NCBI GenBank assembly: GCA_964548595.1
Contig: CAZJQO010000005.1
Span: 1-18,309 of the forward strand
DNA: 18,309 bases
Source of the DNA: JAJYVH01 sp964548595
GTDB taxonomy: Archaea; Micrarchaeota; Micrarchaeia; Micrarchaeales; CABMGC01
Direction: 5' to 3'
Under the pieces are notes generated by a model, which searched no databases, was not told the DNA's origin, and saw only the letters and a list, made by a program, of their open reading frames with translations. Shown piece after piece: positions 12,647 to 18,309 of this stretch (position 1 is its first letter; the number at the start of each line of letters is the position of its first letter). A program made the position numbers and the translations under genes.

Positions 12647-13192
12647 ATGAAGTGCATGGCCTACTACACGGGCAGGGGGGACGACGGTGCTACTGGGCTT
12701 CCGGGCTCGGGCAGGTTCGCGAAGAGCGACGCCATATTCGCAGCGATAGGCGACGTTGACGAGCTGAACAGCGCGATAGGAGTGGCGCTCTACTACACTC
12801 ACGACAACGGGGTAAGGGCCGGGCTGCGCGAGATACAGAACGACCTTTTCATAATAGGCGCAAACATCGCTTCGAAGAAGGTGAAGATAAGGAAGGCGGT
12901 GCTGAACCGCAGAGCTCTGGCAAGGCTTGAAGCATCTATCGAGGAGATGGGCAGGCAGCTGCCCGCGCTGAACAGGTTCGTGCTGCCCGGAGGCTGCGAG
13001 GCGGCTGCGCACCTTCACACCGCAAGATCCATAGCCAGGAGGACGGAGCGGAGCATAGTTGAAGCAGGAAAGGAACAGAAAACAGACAGGAACGTGCTTG
13101 CCTACATGAACAGGCTCTCCTCGTATCTTTTCGTGGCAGCGATATACCTGAACTACATTGAGGGCATCAGGGAGTCGCACCCTGCTTACTAG
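12647..13192 (+). CDS. Cob(I)alamin adenosyltransferase, PduO type
   Basis: The 181-residue product would transfer the adenosyl group of ATP to cob(I)alamin to make coenzyme B12. PduO-type signatures are YTGRGDDGATGLPGSGRF (7-24, the ATP-binding N-terminus), GDVDELNSAIG (35-45), ALNRFVLPGG (107-116), ARSIARRTER (126-135) and YMNRLSSYLFVAA (153-165). In the last motif the family usually has Asp where Ser159 stands. No B12-dependent enzyme is in the window. An ATG at 12656 (giving MAYYTGRG) fits the shared TATA-like box better as a leaderless start than the ATG at 12647. The 3' end overlaps the convergent scpB gene by 26 bp. Confidence 0.9.
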   Translation: MKCMAYYTGRGDDGATGLPGSGRFAKSDAIFAAIGDVDELNSAIGVALYYTHDNGVRAGLREIQNDLFIIGANIASKKVKIRKAVLNRRALARLEASIEEMGRQLPALNRFVLPGGCEAAAHLHTARSIARRTERSIVEAGKEQKTDRNVLAYMNRLSSYLFVAAIYLNYIEGIRESHPAY

Positions 13193-13676
13193 CGTCTGCG
13201 CTGAAGTATTCCCTGAACTTGTTGGTAACGCTGAGCCTCCAGCTCCTGCCCTGCCTCCTGCGCTCCACGAAACCCTGCTCGAGGAGCTCCCTGATGTGGT
13301 CGTAGGTCGAGCCGCCGAATATCTTCACGAGCCTGCTCTGCAGCACGTCCTTGTTCTCGCTGATGTATGCGAGCACGCGTAGCGCGCCCTTGGTTATGTC
13401 AGGCCCTCCTGCAAGGCCGCTTACCCTGCTCGCGTAGGGCTCGCGCAGCGTGAGCATGTATTTCCTGTCTATCTCCAGCACCCGAAGCGCTGTGCCCCTT
13501 GATTCGTACTCCTGGACGAGTTCCTTAAGCACTGCTTCTATGTGGCCTACAGACTTGACGCCCGTTATGCCAGACAGATCCTGCACGCTGAGCGCGTTGG
13601 GCGACATGAAAAGGGCCGCTTCTATGAGCCTCTTGTAATCCAGACGCTCGTCCACGATATCACATGTTGAGAACAA
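13167..13676 (-). CDS. scpB: Segregation and condensation protein B (ScpB)
   Basis: ScpB is a winged-helix (kite) protein that joins the SMC-ScpA complex for chromosome organisation and segregation. The 169-residue product has two winged-helix units: DYKRLIEAALFMSPNALSVQ with DLSGITGV near the N-terminus, and GALRVLAYISENKDVLQSRL with GGSTYDHIRELLEQGFVERR later, followed by a short KFREYFS segment, all characteristic of ScpB. The start overlaps the end of scpA by 17 bp. The 3' end overlaps the convergent cobalamin gene. No smc gene is visible in the window. Confidence 0.9.
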   Translation of the reverse strand: MFSTCDIVDERLDYKRLIEAALFMSPNALSVQDLSGITGVKSVGHIEAVLKELVQEYESRGTALRVLEIDRKYMLTLREPYASRVSGLAGGPDITKGALRVLAYISENKDVLQSRLVKIFGGSTYDHIRELLEQGFVERRRQGRSWRLSVTNKFREYFSADASKQGATP

Positions 13677-14346
13677 TCACTATCTCGCCGAAGAAAGTTT
13701 CCTGTATGAGAAGCACATTCGACTTGCTTGCCAGGAAGAGGAGGGGCACGAAGACAGATACAAGCGCGTTCTCCTTGTTCGCAATTTCGCAGAGCGTCGA
13801 GTACGTTATCATTTTGCTGCTGTCAGCATGCGACCTGACCAACGAGAATACAGACTCTATCTCAGCCTCTATGTCCGTGTGCTCGAGGTGTATCGGCACA
13901 GCCGCGGGCGCTGCCGCTTCCTCCTTGTATTCCTTGAGCTTCATCGCCTCATCCAGCGCGGCTATGAGCTCGTCCAGCGTAACGCGCCTTTTTGGCTGCA
14001 GTCTCATGCGCAGCGTTATGCCGCCTGGCTGGGCGTAGTCCATGGGCACCTCCGGTTCCCCGTTTGTTTCCTCACCGGCCTGCTCCTCTATCTGGAGCAG
14101 CTCGCTCTTGAGCCTGAGCAGTATAGCCGCTGCAAGTATTATGTTGGCAGGCACACGCAGGTCAAGCACCTTCATGCGCTTCACAGCGTCGACGTAGCGC
14201 TCCACTATGTCAGTTATGTCTATGCCCCACGGGTCGAGCTCGTTCTTCTTCACCAGTTCGAGAAGCACATCCTTCCATGTAGCTTCAGTAACCAGCGCCT
14301 CTATGTCGAACTCGTTAGCATGCGTCTGGCTGCTGGCTGCCTGCAC
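13660..14346 (-). CDS. scpA: Segregation and condensation protein A (ScpA, kleisin)
   Basis: ScpA is the kleisin that bridges SMC heads. The 228 residues begin with the family's LVKKNELDPWGIDITDIVER (33-52) and ANIILAAAILLRLKSELL (67-84). An acidic linker with EEQAGEETNGEPEVPMD comes next, then RVTLDELIAALDEAMKLKEY and a C-terminal winged helix (MITYSTLCEIANKENALVSV, then FVPLLFLASKSNVLLIQ and FGEIVIVLNM). The start is GTG at 14346. A TATA-like ACTTATTAAC at 14379-14388 on the minus strand would give a short leader. It forms a coupled pair with scpB. Confidence 0.92.
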   Translation of the reverse strand: MQAASSQTHANEFDIEALVTEATWKDVLLELVKKNELDPWGIDITDIVERYVDAVKRMKVLDLRVPANIILAAAILLRLKSELLQIEEQAGEETNGEPEVPMDYAQPGGITLRMRLQPKRRVTLDELIAALDEAMKLKEYKEEAAAPAAVPIHLEHTDIEAEIESVFSLVRSHADSSKMITYSTLCEIANKENALVSVFVPLLFLASKSNVLLIQETFFGEIVIVLNM

Positions 14347-14378
14347 AGTGTCGCCCGTAGTCTGTTTTCCCGAGCAGA

Positions 14379-14432
14379 GTTAATAAGTTTTCTATCGCTA
14401 CATGCGGAGCTCCGGCAAGGCTTATTATTTTA
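14379..14432. promoter_or_regulatory. Divergent promoters of scpA and the aldehyde dehydrogenase gene
   Basis: On the minus strand ACTTATTAAC (14379-14388) is placed to transcribe scpA. On the plus strand CTTATTATTTTAAG (14421-14434) has its centre about 27 nt before the ATG at 14456, suiting a leaderless dehydrogenase mRNA. The two boxes lie about 40 bp apart in a short divergent gap. Confidence 0.5.
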
Positions 14433-14455
14433 AGCTGCCTATTTTCTGCGATAGC

Positions 14456-16087
14456 ATGCCTGATTTTCAGAATGAATCTACGTACAGGAAGTACGTAGAG
14501 CAGGAAAAGGAGCAGGAGTTTGACAGGCTCTTCGATGAGGCAGTTGAGGCCACGAAGCAGAGCATTCTGGGCAAGCGGCACGCGATGCACATAGGAGGCA
14601 GGGAGGTATTCGCAGACGAGGAGCTTATCGAGAAGTCACCGATCGACGGAACGGTTATAGGCAGCTTCCAGAAGGGCACCAGGGAACACGCAAGGCAGGC
14701 GATAGCTGCCGCCAAATCAGCAGCAGAAGCCTGGGGCAACACCAATTACAGGGAACGCGCAGGCATAATGGCCAGGGCGGCAGAGCTGTTCGCAAAGCGC
14801 AAGTTCGAAGTGGCGGCTGCGCTGAGCATAGAGAACGGCAAGACAAGGTACGAGTCTGTGGGCGAGGTAGACGAGGCCATAGACTTCCTCAACTACTACT
14901 CTCAGGAGCTGATAAGGAACAGGGGCTATGCGAGGAAGACAACCCTCGGGGGAAGCGGGAAGAGCGTTGGCGCCGGCTTCCAGGGCGCACCAGGAGACGC
15001 GGAGAAGATAACAGTGGCGATGAGGCCGTACGGTGTTTTCGGAGTGATAGCTCCGTTCAACTTCCCCATATCGATATCCACCGGAATGAGCAGCGGGGCG
15101 CTCATAACAGGCAACACCGTTGTCTTCAAACCGAGCTCTACCGACAACATGACAATGCTGACAGGCCTGAAGATATACGGGATATTCAAGGAGGCCGGAG
15201 TGCCCGATGGAGCCTTCAACTACATTACAGGACCGGGCTCAGAAGTGGGGGACGAGCTCGCCACGAACAGGGATGTTGCTGGCATAGCGTTCACAGGCTC
15301 CAGGAGCACCGGGCTGGGCATGATGAAGCGCAACCTGGAGCTTGGCATGCAGAAAATTTTTGTTGTGGAGATGGGAGGCAAGAATCCGGCGATAGTGGCC
15401 AAGAGCGCTGACATAGACGAGGCTGTCGATGGCATTGCGAGCGCTGCTTTCGGCTTTGATGGTCAGAAGTGCAGCGCGTGCTCGCGGGTTTATGTGCACG
15501 AGCAGATAAAGGAGGAATTCGTGAGCAAGCTCATAGACAAGCTGCGCGGCTTCAAGATAGGGGACCCGCTCAAAAAGAATATTTACATGGGCCCGCTGAT
15601 AAGCGCCAAGGCGCTGGAGAAGTACAGCGCCAGCGTGCAGGAGGCAAAAAGCACCGGCAAACTGCTCTACGGCGGCAACAGAGTGAGCACCGGGTTGCAG
15701 GGCGCTTATGTTGAGCCCACGCTGGTAGAGGTGCAGCACAAGAGCAGGCTTATGCAGGAAGAGCTCTTCGTGCCCATACTCGCGATAGACACCTTCAAGA
15801 AATTCGACGAGGCGATGCAGAAAGCAAACGACACAGAGTTCGGGCTCACGGCTGGCCTCTACAGCAGCGACAGGAAGGAGATAAGGGGCTTCACATACGG
15901 CATACAGGCCGGAGTGGCGTATGTGAACAGGCGCATAAGCGCGACTACCGGAGCTATAGTGGGCATGCACACTTTCGTGGGCTGGAAGGGCAGCGGAGTC
16001 ACGGGCAAGGGAACAGGCAGCAGGCACTACCTCCAGCAGTTCATGCGCGAGCAGAGCGTTTCGGTATCAAAGAAGAGCGGGGCATGA
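14456..16087 (+). CDS. Aldehyde dehydrogenase, probable 1-pyrroline-5-carboxylate dehydrogenase
   Basis: A 543-residue NAD(P)-dependent aldehyde dehydrogenase. Visible sites (from ATG 14456) are Asn202 in APFNFP, the cofactor motif FTGS (279-282), Glu305 in VVEMGGKN, and the catalytic Cys339 in GFDGQKCSACSRVYV. The CSACSR motif and the C-terminal NRRISATTGAIVG and GWKGSGVTGKG with YLQQFMREQS are like RocA/PruA-type P5C dehydrogenases, which oxidise glutamate-5-semialdehyde to glutamate in proline breakdown. Length is also typical. Two substitutions are notable: MGGKN where LGGKN is usual, and HTFVGWKG where QPFGGWKG is usual. The frame stays open to an ATG at 14402, but this lies upstream of the TATA-like box, so 14456 is preferred. 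No proline dehydrogenase is nearby. The stop overlaps the next ATG. Confidence 0.88.
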   Translation: MPDFQNESTYRKYVEQEKEQEFDRLFDEAVEATKQSILGKRHAMHIGGREVFADEELIEKSPIDGTVIGSFQKGTREHARQAIAAAKSAAEAWGNTNYRERAGIMARAAELFAKRKFEVAAALSIENGKTRYESVGEVDEAIDFLNYYSQELIRNRGYARKTTLGGSGKSVGAGFQGAPGDAEKITVAMRPYGVFGVIAPFNFPISISTGMSSGALITGNTVVFKPSSTDNMTMLTGLKIYGIFKEAGVPDGAFNYITGPGSEVGDELATNRDVAGIAFTGSRSTGLGMMKRNLELGMQKIFVVEMGGKNPAIVAKSADIDEAVDGIASAAFGFDGQKCSACSRVYVHEQIKEEFVSKLIDKLRGFKIGDPLKKNIYMGPLISAKALEKYSASVQEAKSTGKLLYGGNRVSTGLQGAYVEPTLVEVQHKSRLMQEELFVPILAIDTFKKFDEAMQKANDTEFGLTAGLYSSDRKEIRGFTYGIQAGVAYVNRRISATTGAIVGMHTFVGWKGSGVTGKGTGSRHYLQQFMREQSVSVSKKSGA

Positions 16088-16512
16088 TGCTCGACCGTTT
16101 GCTTTACGAGATGATGCTGAAGAACGGCTCCTACGCCAGAGGCACGATGCGCTACAGGGGGCAGCGCATAAAGGTGGAGCTTGCCGATAGCTACTTGAAG
16201 AAGATGGTGGGCCTGATGCACAGGCCTGCCATGGGGAGCAATGAGGGCATGCTCTTCACGCTCGGTTCGCCAAGCATAAGCATGGCTTCCATCACGATGC
16301 TAAACATGCGCTTCAGCATAGACGTCGTATGGCTCGACGGGCGCCTCAGGATAGTTGACATAGCAAGGGGCCTGAAGCCCTCGCGCTCTATCTTTGACGC
16401 GCACGCGCCCAAGCGCGAAGCCAGTTATGTGCTCGAGCTGAAGGCCGGAGCAGCGGCCCGGATGCGCATGCGTGTGGGCGGCAGCATGAAGCTGGAGCTG
16501 GAGAAAGGCTAG
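16084..16512 (+). CDS. DUF192 family protein
   Basis: A 142-residue protein of the DUF192 family, whose function is not established. Family features are the IKVELADSYLKKMVGLMHR segment (39-57), GMLFTLG, the conserved NMRFSIDVVWLDGRLRIVD (83-101), a Pro-Ser-rich KPSRSIFDA, and ASYVLELKAGAAARMRMRVG at the end. It usually stands alone or as a secreted protein in bacteria; here no signal peptide is obvious. The ATG at 16084 overlaps the dehydrogenase stop (ATGA), so the genes are probably cotranscribed and translationally coupled. The basis for that association is unknown. Confidence 0.88.
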   Translation: MMLDRLLYEMMLKNGSYARGTMRYRGQRIKVELADSYLKKMVGLMHRPAMGSNEGMLFTLGSPSISMASITMLNMRFSIDVVWLDGRLRIVDIARGLKPSRSIFDAHAPKREASYVLELKAGAAARMRMRVGGSMKLELEKG

Positions 16513-16525
16513 AAACAGACAACAG

Positions 16526-16597
16526 AGCCGCTGGCGAGGATTGAACTCGCGGCCTTCTGCTTACCATGCAGACGCTCTACCACTGAGCTACAGCGGC
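16526..16597 (-). tRNA. tRNA-Thr (anticodon GGT)
   Basis: A 72-nt cloverleaf on the minus strand: acceptor GCCGCTG/CAGCGGC with discriminator U, D stem GCTC/GAGC with loop AGTGGTA, anticodon stem TCTGC/GCAGA with loop ATGGTAA (anticodon GGT, threonine), variable AGGCC, and T stem GCGAG/CTCGC with the standard loop TTCAATC. CCA is not encoded. A TATA-like TATATA at 16624-16629 sits about 28 nt upstream. Confidence 0.95.
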
Positions 16598-16612
16598 GCG
16601 GTAATCAACTGA

Positions 16613-16867
16613 CTAAGAAACCTTATATACAGCATCCCCTTCGTGCACCCTGCCATCGACCTTCATGCCGACGTCGTCTCCCGCTTTGCATGCGCTTACC
16701 TCCCTGTGCTCTATCTGCATGCTAGTTACTTTCTGCGAGAGTTTGGTGCTTGCGCCTTCTATTTCTATGCTGTCCCCCAGCTTCAGCTCGCCCCTGAGCT
16801 GCACCACAGCAACGCCTATGTTGCCGTAGTAGTGCGTCACCATTCCCACTTTGCTCCTTTCGGCCAT
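16613..16867 (-). CDS. Small EF-Tu domain 2-like protein
   Basis: An 84-residue stand-alone beta-barrel like domain 2 of elongation factor Tu. Similar short archaeal and bacterial proteins are annotated 'translation elongation factor-like'; their function is unknown. Visible features are VGMVTHYYGNIGVAVVQL, LRGELKLGDSIEIEGA, the conserved VTSMQIEHREVSACKAGDDV, and GMKVDGRVHEGDAVYKV. No GTPase domain is present. The frame is open upstream to 16939. I prefer the ATG at 16867 (MAERSKVGMV) because the family starts there. The extension shows no domain, and a weak AT-rich box near 16890 would give a leaderless mRNA. Confidence 0.85.
   Translation of the reverse strand: MAERSKVGMVTHYYGNIGVAVVQLRGELKLGDSIEIEGASTKLSQKVTSMQIEHREVSACKAGDDVGMKVDGRVHEGDAVYKVS
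16621..16631 (-). promoter_or_regulatory. TATA-like box of tRNA-Thr, inside the upstream coding region
   Basis: GTATATAAGG on the minus strand lies about 28 nt before the tRNA-Thr 5' end. It coincides with the last codons (Val-Tyr-Lys-Val) of the EF-Tu-domain-like gene, so the promoter is embedded in coding sequence. Confidence 0.55.
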
Positions 16868-16952
16868 GCCTGTAATCGGTTGCCAAAATCTAACTACCTT
16901 TGCATAGATGCGGAAGCGGCAGCGCCCTAACAAAGGCAAACGTATAACAAGG

Positions 16953-16993
16953 TTATTAAAACTTTAGCCCTCAATATCACGTGGTGTTGATAT
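16953..16993 (+). promoter_or_regulatory. Promoter and inverted repeat before the surface membrane protein gene
   Basis: A TATA-like TTATTAAAAC (16953-16962) predicts a start near 16983. An inverted repeat, ATATCA (16974-16979) and TGATAT (16988-16993), flanks CGTGGTGT and would overlap that start site. It could be an operator or a 5' hairpin. Confidence 0.45.
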
Positions 16994-17021
16994 CGCTAGG
17001 CTCCTGACCACAGCAAGCGCG

Positions 17022-17981
17022 GTGCTGCTCCTGCTCGCCTTTGCAGGCGCTGTTTCTGCAGCCGGTTACGGCACCTCCACTATCGCCCTTTCTCCTGGTT
17101 CAGGGAGCGTCACAGCAGGCAATACAATCACAGCCAACTATTCGGTGAACCTTGCGAGCGGAAGCACGTGGGGCACCACTCTTATCGTGTCAAACAGCAA
17201 TCAGCTTGCTGCTAAGGGCATAAAGGTGAGCCTGAGCAACTCCTATGGTGAACCGCCATATTCGGGCACGATGAGCATAGCAACCCCGGCTTCGGTGGCG
17301 CCTGGCAATTACGCAGTGGTGTTGCAGGCCACCGGCGATGACCCTTCCGTGTCCAACGCAACCTTCGCGCTTGCAATCCTTGCGCCTGCTGCCACAACCA
17401 CCCTGCACTCCGCGACAGGCAACCAGACGAGCACACTGCAGCAGACAACCAGCGTGGCGGCGGGTACAACGCAGCCCACGACCACAGCATACAATACCAC
17501 CAATACCACCACAGGCGGCTACTACGGGGAAAGCTCCTCTGCGCAGCTTGCATCTTCGGCGCTGATTGTTATAATAATACTGGCTGCCCTCTACGGCCTG
17601 TTTGTGTGGAAAAGCGCACTAACAAGGCTTGTGGTCATAGGCGCCGCGCTGATACTGCTGGGCACGGTTGCGTGGCTCTACGGCGATTACTCGGGCGGAC
17701 TTCAGAGTTACATCTGGGGAGGCGTTGCTGCGATTGTAATAGGGACTCTGGTTTGGACATATGGAGACGTGCGGGGAGGGACTTTCAAGCAGAAAAGCGC
17801 GGGAGGCGCGGCATATCTTGGCATAGCGCTGATTGTTGTAGGGCTTCTGGGCTGGATTTACGGCGAGCTCGGCGCTCCTGGCGTTTCATCTTACTGGTGG
17901 GGCGGGACCGCCCTGCTTGTGATTGGCACACTGGCGTGGCTTTACGGAGATGCTAAGGCGGGGGCATTTCTGAAGAAATAA
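17022..17981 (+). CDS. Surface-exposed membrane protein with duplicated transmembrane hairpins; start uncertain
   Basis: From the first standard in-frame start (GTG 17022) the product has 319 residues. Residues 1-14 are a hydrophobic secretion signal ending AGAVSA. About 20-122 form an Ig-like beta domain (STIALSPGSGSVTAGNTITA; PASVAPGNYAVVLQA) and 124-168 a Thr/Asn-rich linker that is probably glycosylated. Five hydrophobic helices follow near 178-197, 203-221, 232-248, 264-281 and 293-309. Residues 203-253 and 264-313 are repeats sharing the pattern SY-x-WGG then VIGTL-x-W-x-YGD. The signal lacks the basic n-region, so the true start is probably upstream. The frame reaches a TAG just before the promoter without a standard start codon, so an indel, frameshift or rare start is likely. 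No family is recognised. Confidence 0.75.
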   Translation: MLLLLAFAGAVSAAGYGTSTIALSPGSGSVTAGNTITANYSVNLASGSTWGTTLIVSNSNQLAAKGIKVSLSNSYGEPPYSGTMSIATPASVAPGNYAVVLQATGDDPSVSNATFALAILAPAATTTLHSATGNQTSTLQQTTSVAAGTTQPTTTAYNTTNTTTGGYYGESSSAQLASSALIVIIILAALYGLFVWKSALTRLVVIGAALILLGTVAWLYGDYSGGLQSYIWGGVAAIVIGTLVWTYGDVRGGTFKQKSAGGAAYLGIALIVVGLLGWIYGELGAPGVSSYWWGGTALLVIGTLAWLYGDAKAGAFLKK

Positions 17982-18053
17982 ATATAGGTTCGCCCCTCGA
18001 TCTCCGAAAAGTTAAATTTAATACGGCCCGACAACTACAGGAAGCACGTAACA
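17982..18053 (+). promoter_or_regulatory. Gap with TATA-like box before the small ORF
   Basis: AGTTAAATTTAATAC (18010-18024) is a TATA-like element whose centre TTAAATTTAA is palindromic. It would start transcription near 18043, about ten bases before the ATG at 18054. No ribosome binding site is evident. Confidence 0.35.
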
Positions 18054-18191
18054 ATGTGGCAACTGTCCTCGAATACCTTCAATGTTAACGTGACGTACAA
18101 GGGCATATGGGCTACCGGCGCTTACTCAGGACTGCTCCGGAGCAAAGATCACAATGACTGCGATATGCCATTAGGCTACAGGAAAAAGTAG
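18054..18191 (+). CDS. Possible small protein of 45 residues
   Basis: An ATG-started frame encodes MWQLSSNTFNVNVTYKGIWA and ends with PLGYRKK before TAG. It has two Trp, one Cys and no hydrophobic helix. A TATA-like box lies about 38 nt upstream. No family is recognised, and at this length a chance frame cannot be excluded. Confidence 0.3.
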   Translation: MWQLSSNTFNVNVTYKGIWATGAYSGLLRSKDHNDCDMPLGYRKK

Positions 18192-18288
18192 CGGTTTTAA
18201 GCTGTTTTCGGTCTGGCTTTCAAACTAGCTGCCTTAGGAATTTCTGCTTCGGATTTCCGAACCCTGTTTTGTCGTCGCTTTTTATCTG
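18192..18288. other. Non-coding tail before the edge tRNA
   Basis: This stretch holds T-rich runs and a small perfect hairpin, TTCGG-ATTT-CCGAA (18248-18261), with no convincing gene. It is downstream of both the small ORF and the converging tRNA. Confidence 0.35.
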
Positions 18289-18309
18289 TGCAGGGGGAGA
18301 GATTTGAAC
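18289..18309 (-). tRNA. 3' end of a tRNA, identity not visible
   Basis: The minus strand ends with a standard T-loop TTCAAAT preceded by G53, T-stem 3' strand CTCTC, acceptor 3' strand CCCCTGC and discriminator A. The 5' acceptor, outside the window, should be GCAGGGG. The anticodon lies beyond position 18309, so the amino acid cannot be assigned. Confidence 0.75.

Noticed and set aside
12626..13180. Minus-strand open frame (184 codons) opposite the PduO-type gene
   Set aside because: The plus strand carries all the PduO motifs; the minus frame has no recognisable features.
15239..16027. Minus-strand open frame (262 codons) opposite the aldehyde dehydrogenase
   Set aside because: It is a complement-frame artefact of a strongly GC-biased gene with clear catalytic motifs on the plus strand; no family is visible.
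1..18309. CRISPR array or insertion sequence
   Set aside because: I saw no regularly spaced long repeats, no cas-like proteins, no transposase motifs and no terminal inverted repeats with target duplications. The only mobile-type element is the intein.

Overview
The window looks like a piece of an archaeal chromosome, most likely a DPANN lineage close to Micrarchaeota. The domain is well supported. The ribosomal cluster contains the archaeal/eukaryotic-only proteins eL19, eL32 and eS4 and the RNase P subunit Rnp1 (Pop4/Rpp29). TATA-like boxes sit about 26 nt before several start codons, so leaderless mRNAs are likely, and GGTGAT-type ribosome binding sites occur inside the operon. The tRNA genes lack an encoded CCA. 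The phylum is an inference from compact genes and a membrane-anchored HTH regulator; no 16S gene is present.

Region 1 (1-5690, minus strand) is the distal part of the archaeal S10/spc ribosomal operon, read right to left: rnp1, uS17, uL14, uL24, eS4, uL5, uS14, uS8, uL6, eL32, eL19, uL18, uS5 (cut by the window edge). The genes are tightly packed or overlapping, and several stop codons lie inside the ribosome binding site of the next gene. uL29 and uS3 do not precede rnp1 here; rnp1 has its own promoter.

Region 2 (5694-8234) holds a DUF373 multi-pass membrane protein, a two-helix membrane protein and a 53-residue Cys/His protein on the minus strand. Divergent from them is an AlkA-type DNA glycosylase. 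A perfect 16-bp palindrome lies in the divergent gap.

Region 3 (8235-12432) contains the two most unusual genes. The first is a one-component regulator with a cytoplasmic winged helix, a single membrane helix and a long exterior domain resembling DUF4382. The second is a PurD-like ATP-grasp enzyme interrupted by a 350-residue intein with an apparently intact LAGLIDADG endonuclease, inserted in the conserved GPSTGEMG^T motif.

Region 4 (12535-16597) has tRNA-Val(CAC) with an odd T arm and a divergent PduO-type cobalamin adenosyltransferase. An scpB/scpA pair, a P5C-dehydrogenase-like aldehyde dehydrogenase overlapping a DUF192 gene, and tRNA-Thr(GGT) follow.

Region 5 (16613-18309) has a small EF-Tu-domain-2 protein and a surface protein with duplicated transmembrane hairpins and a problematic 5' end. 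It ends with a possible 45-residue ORF and the 3' end of another tRNA.
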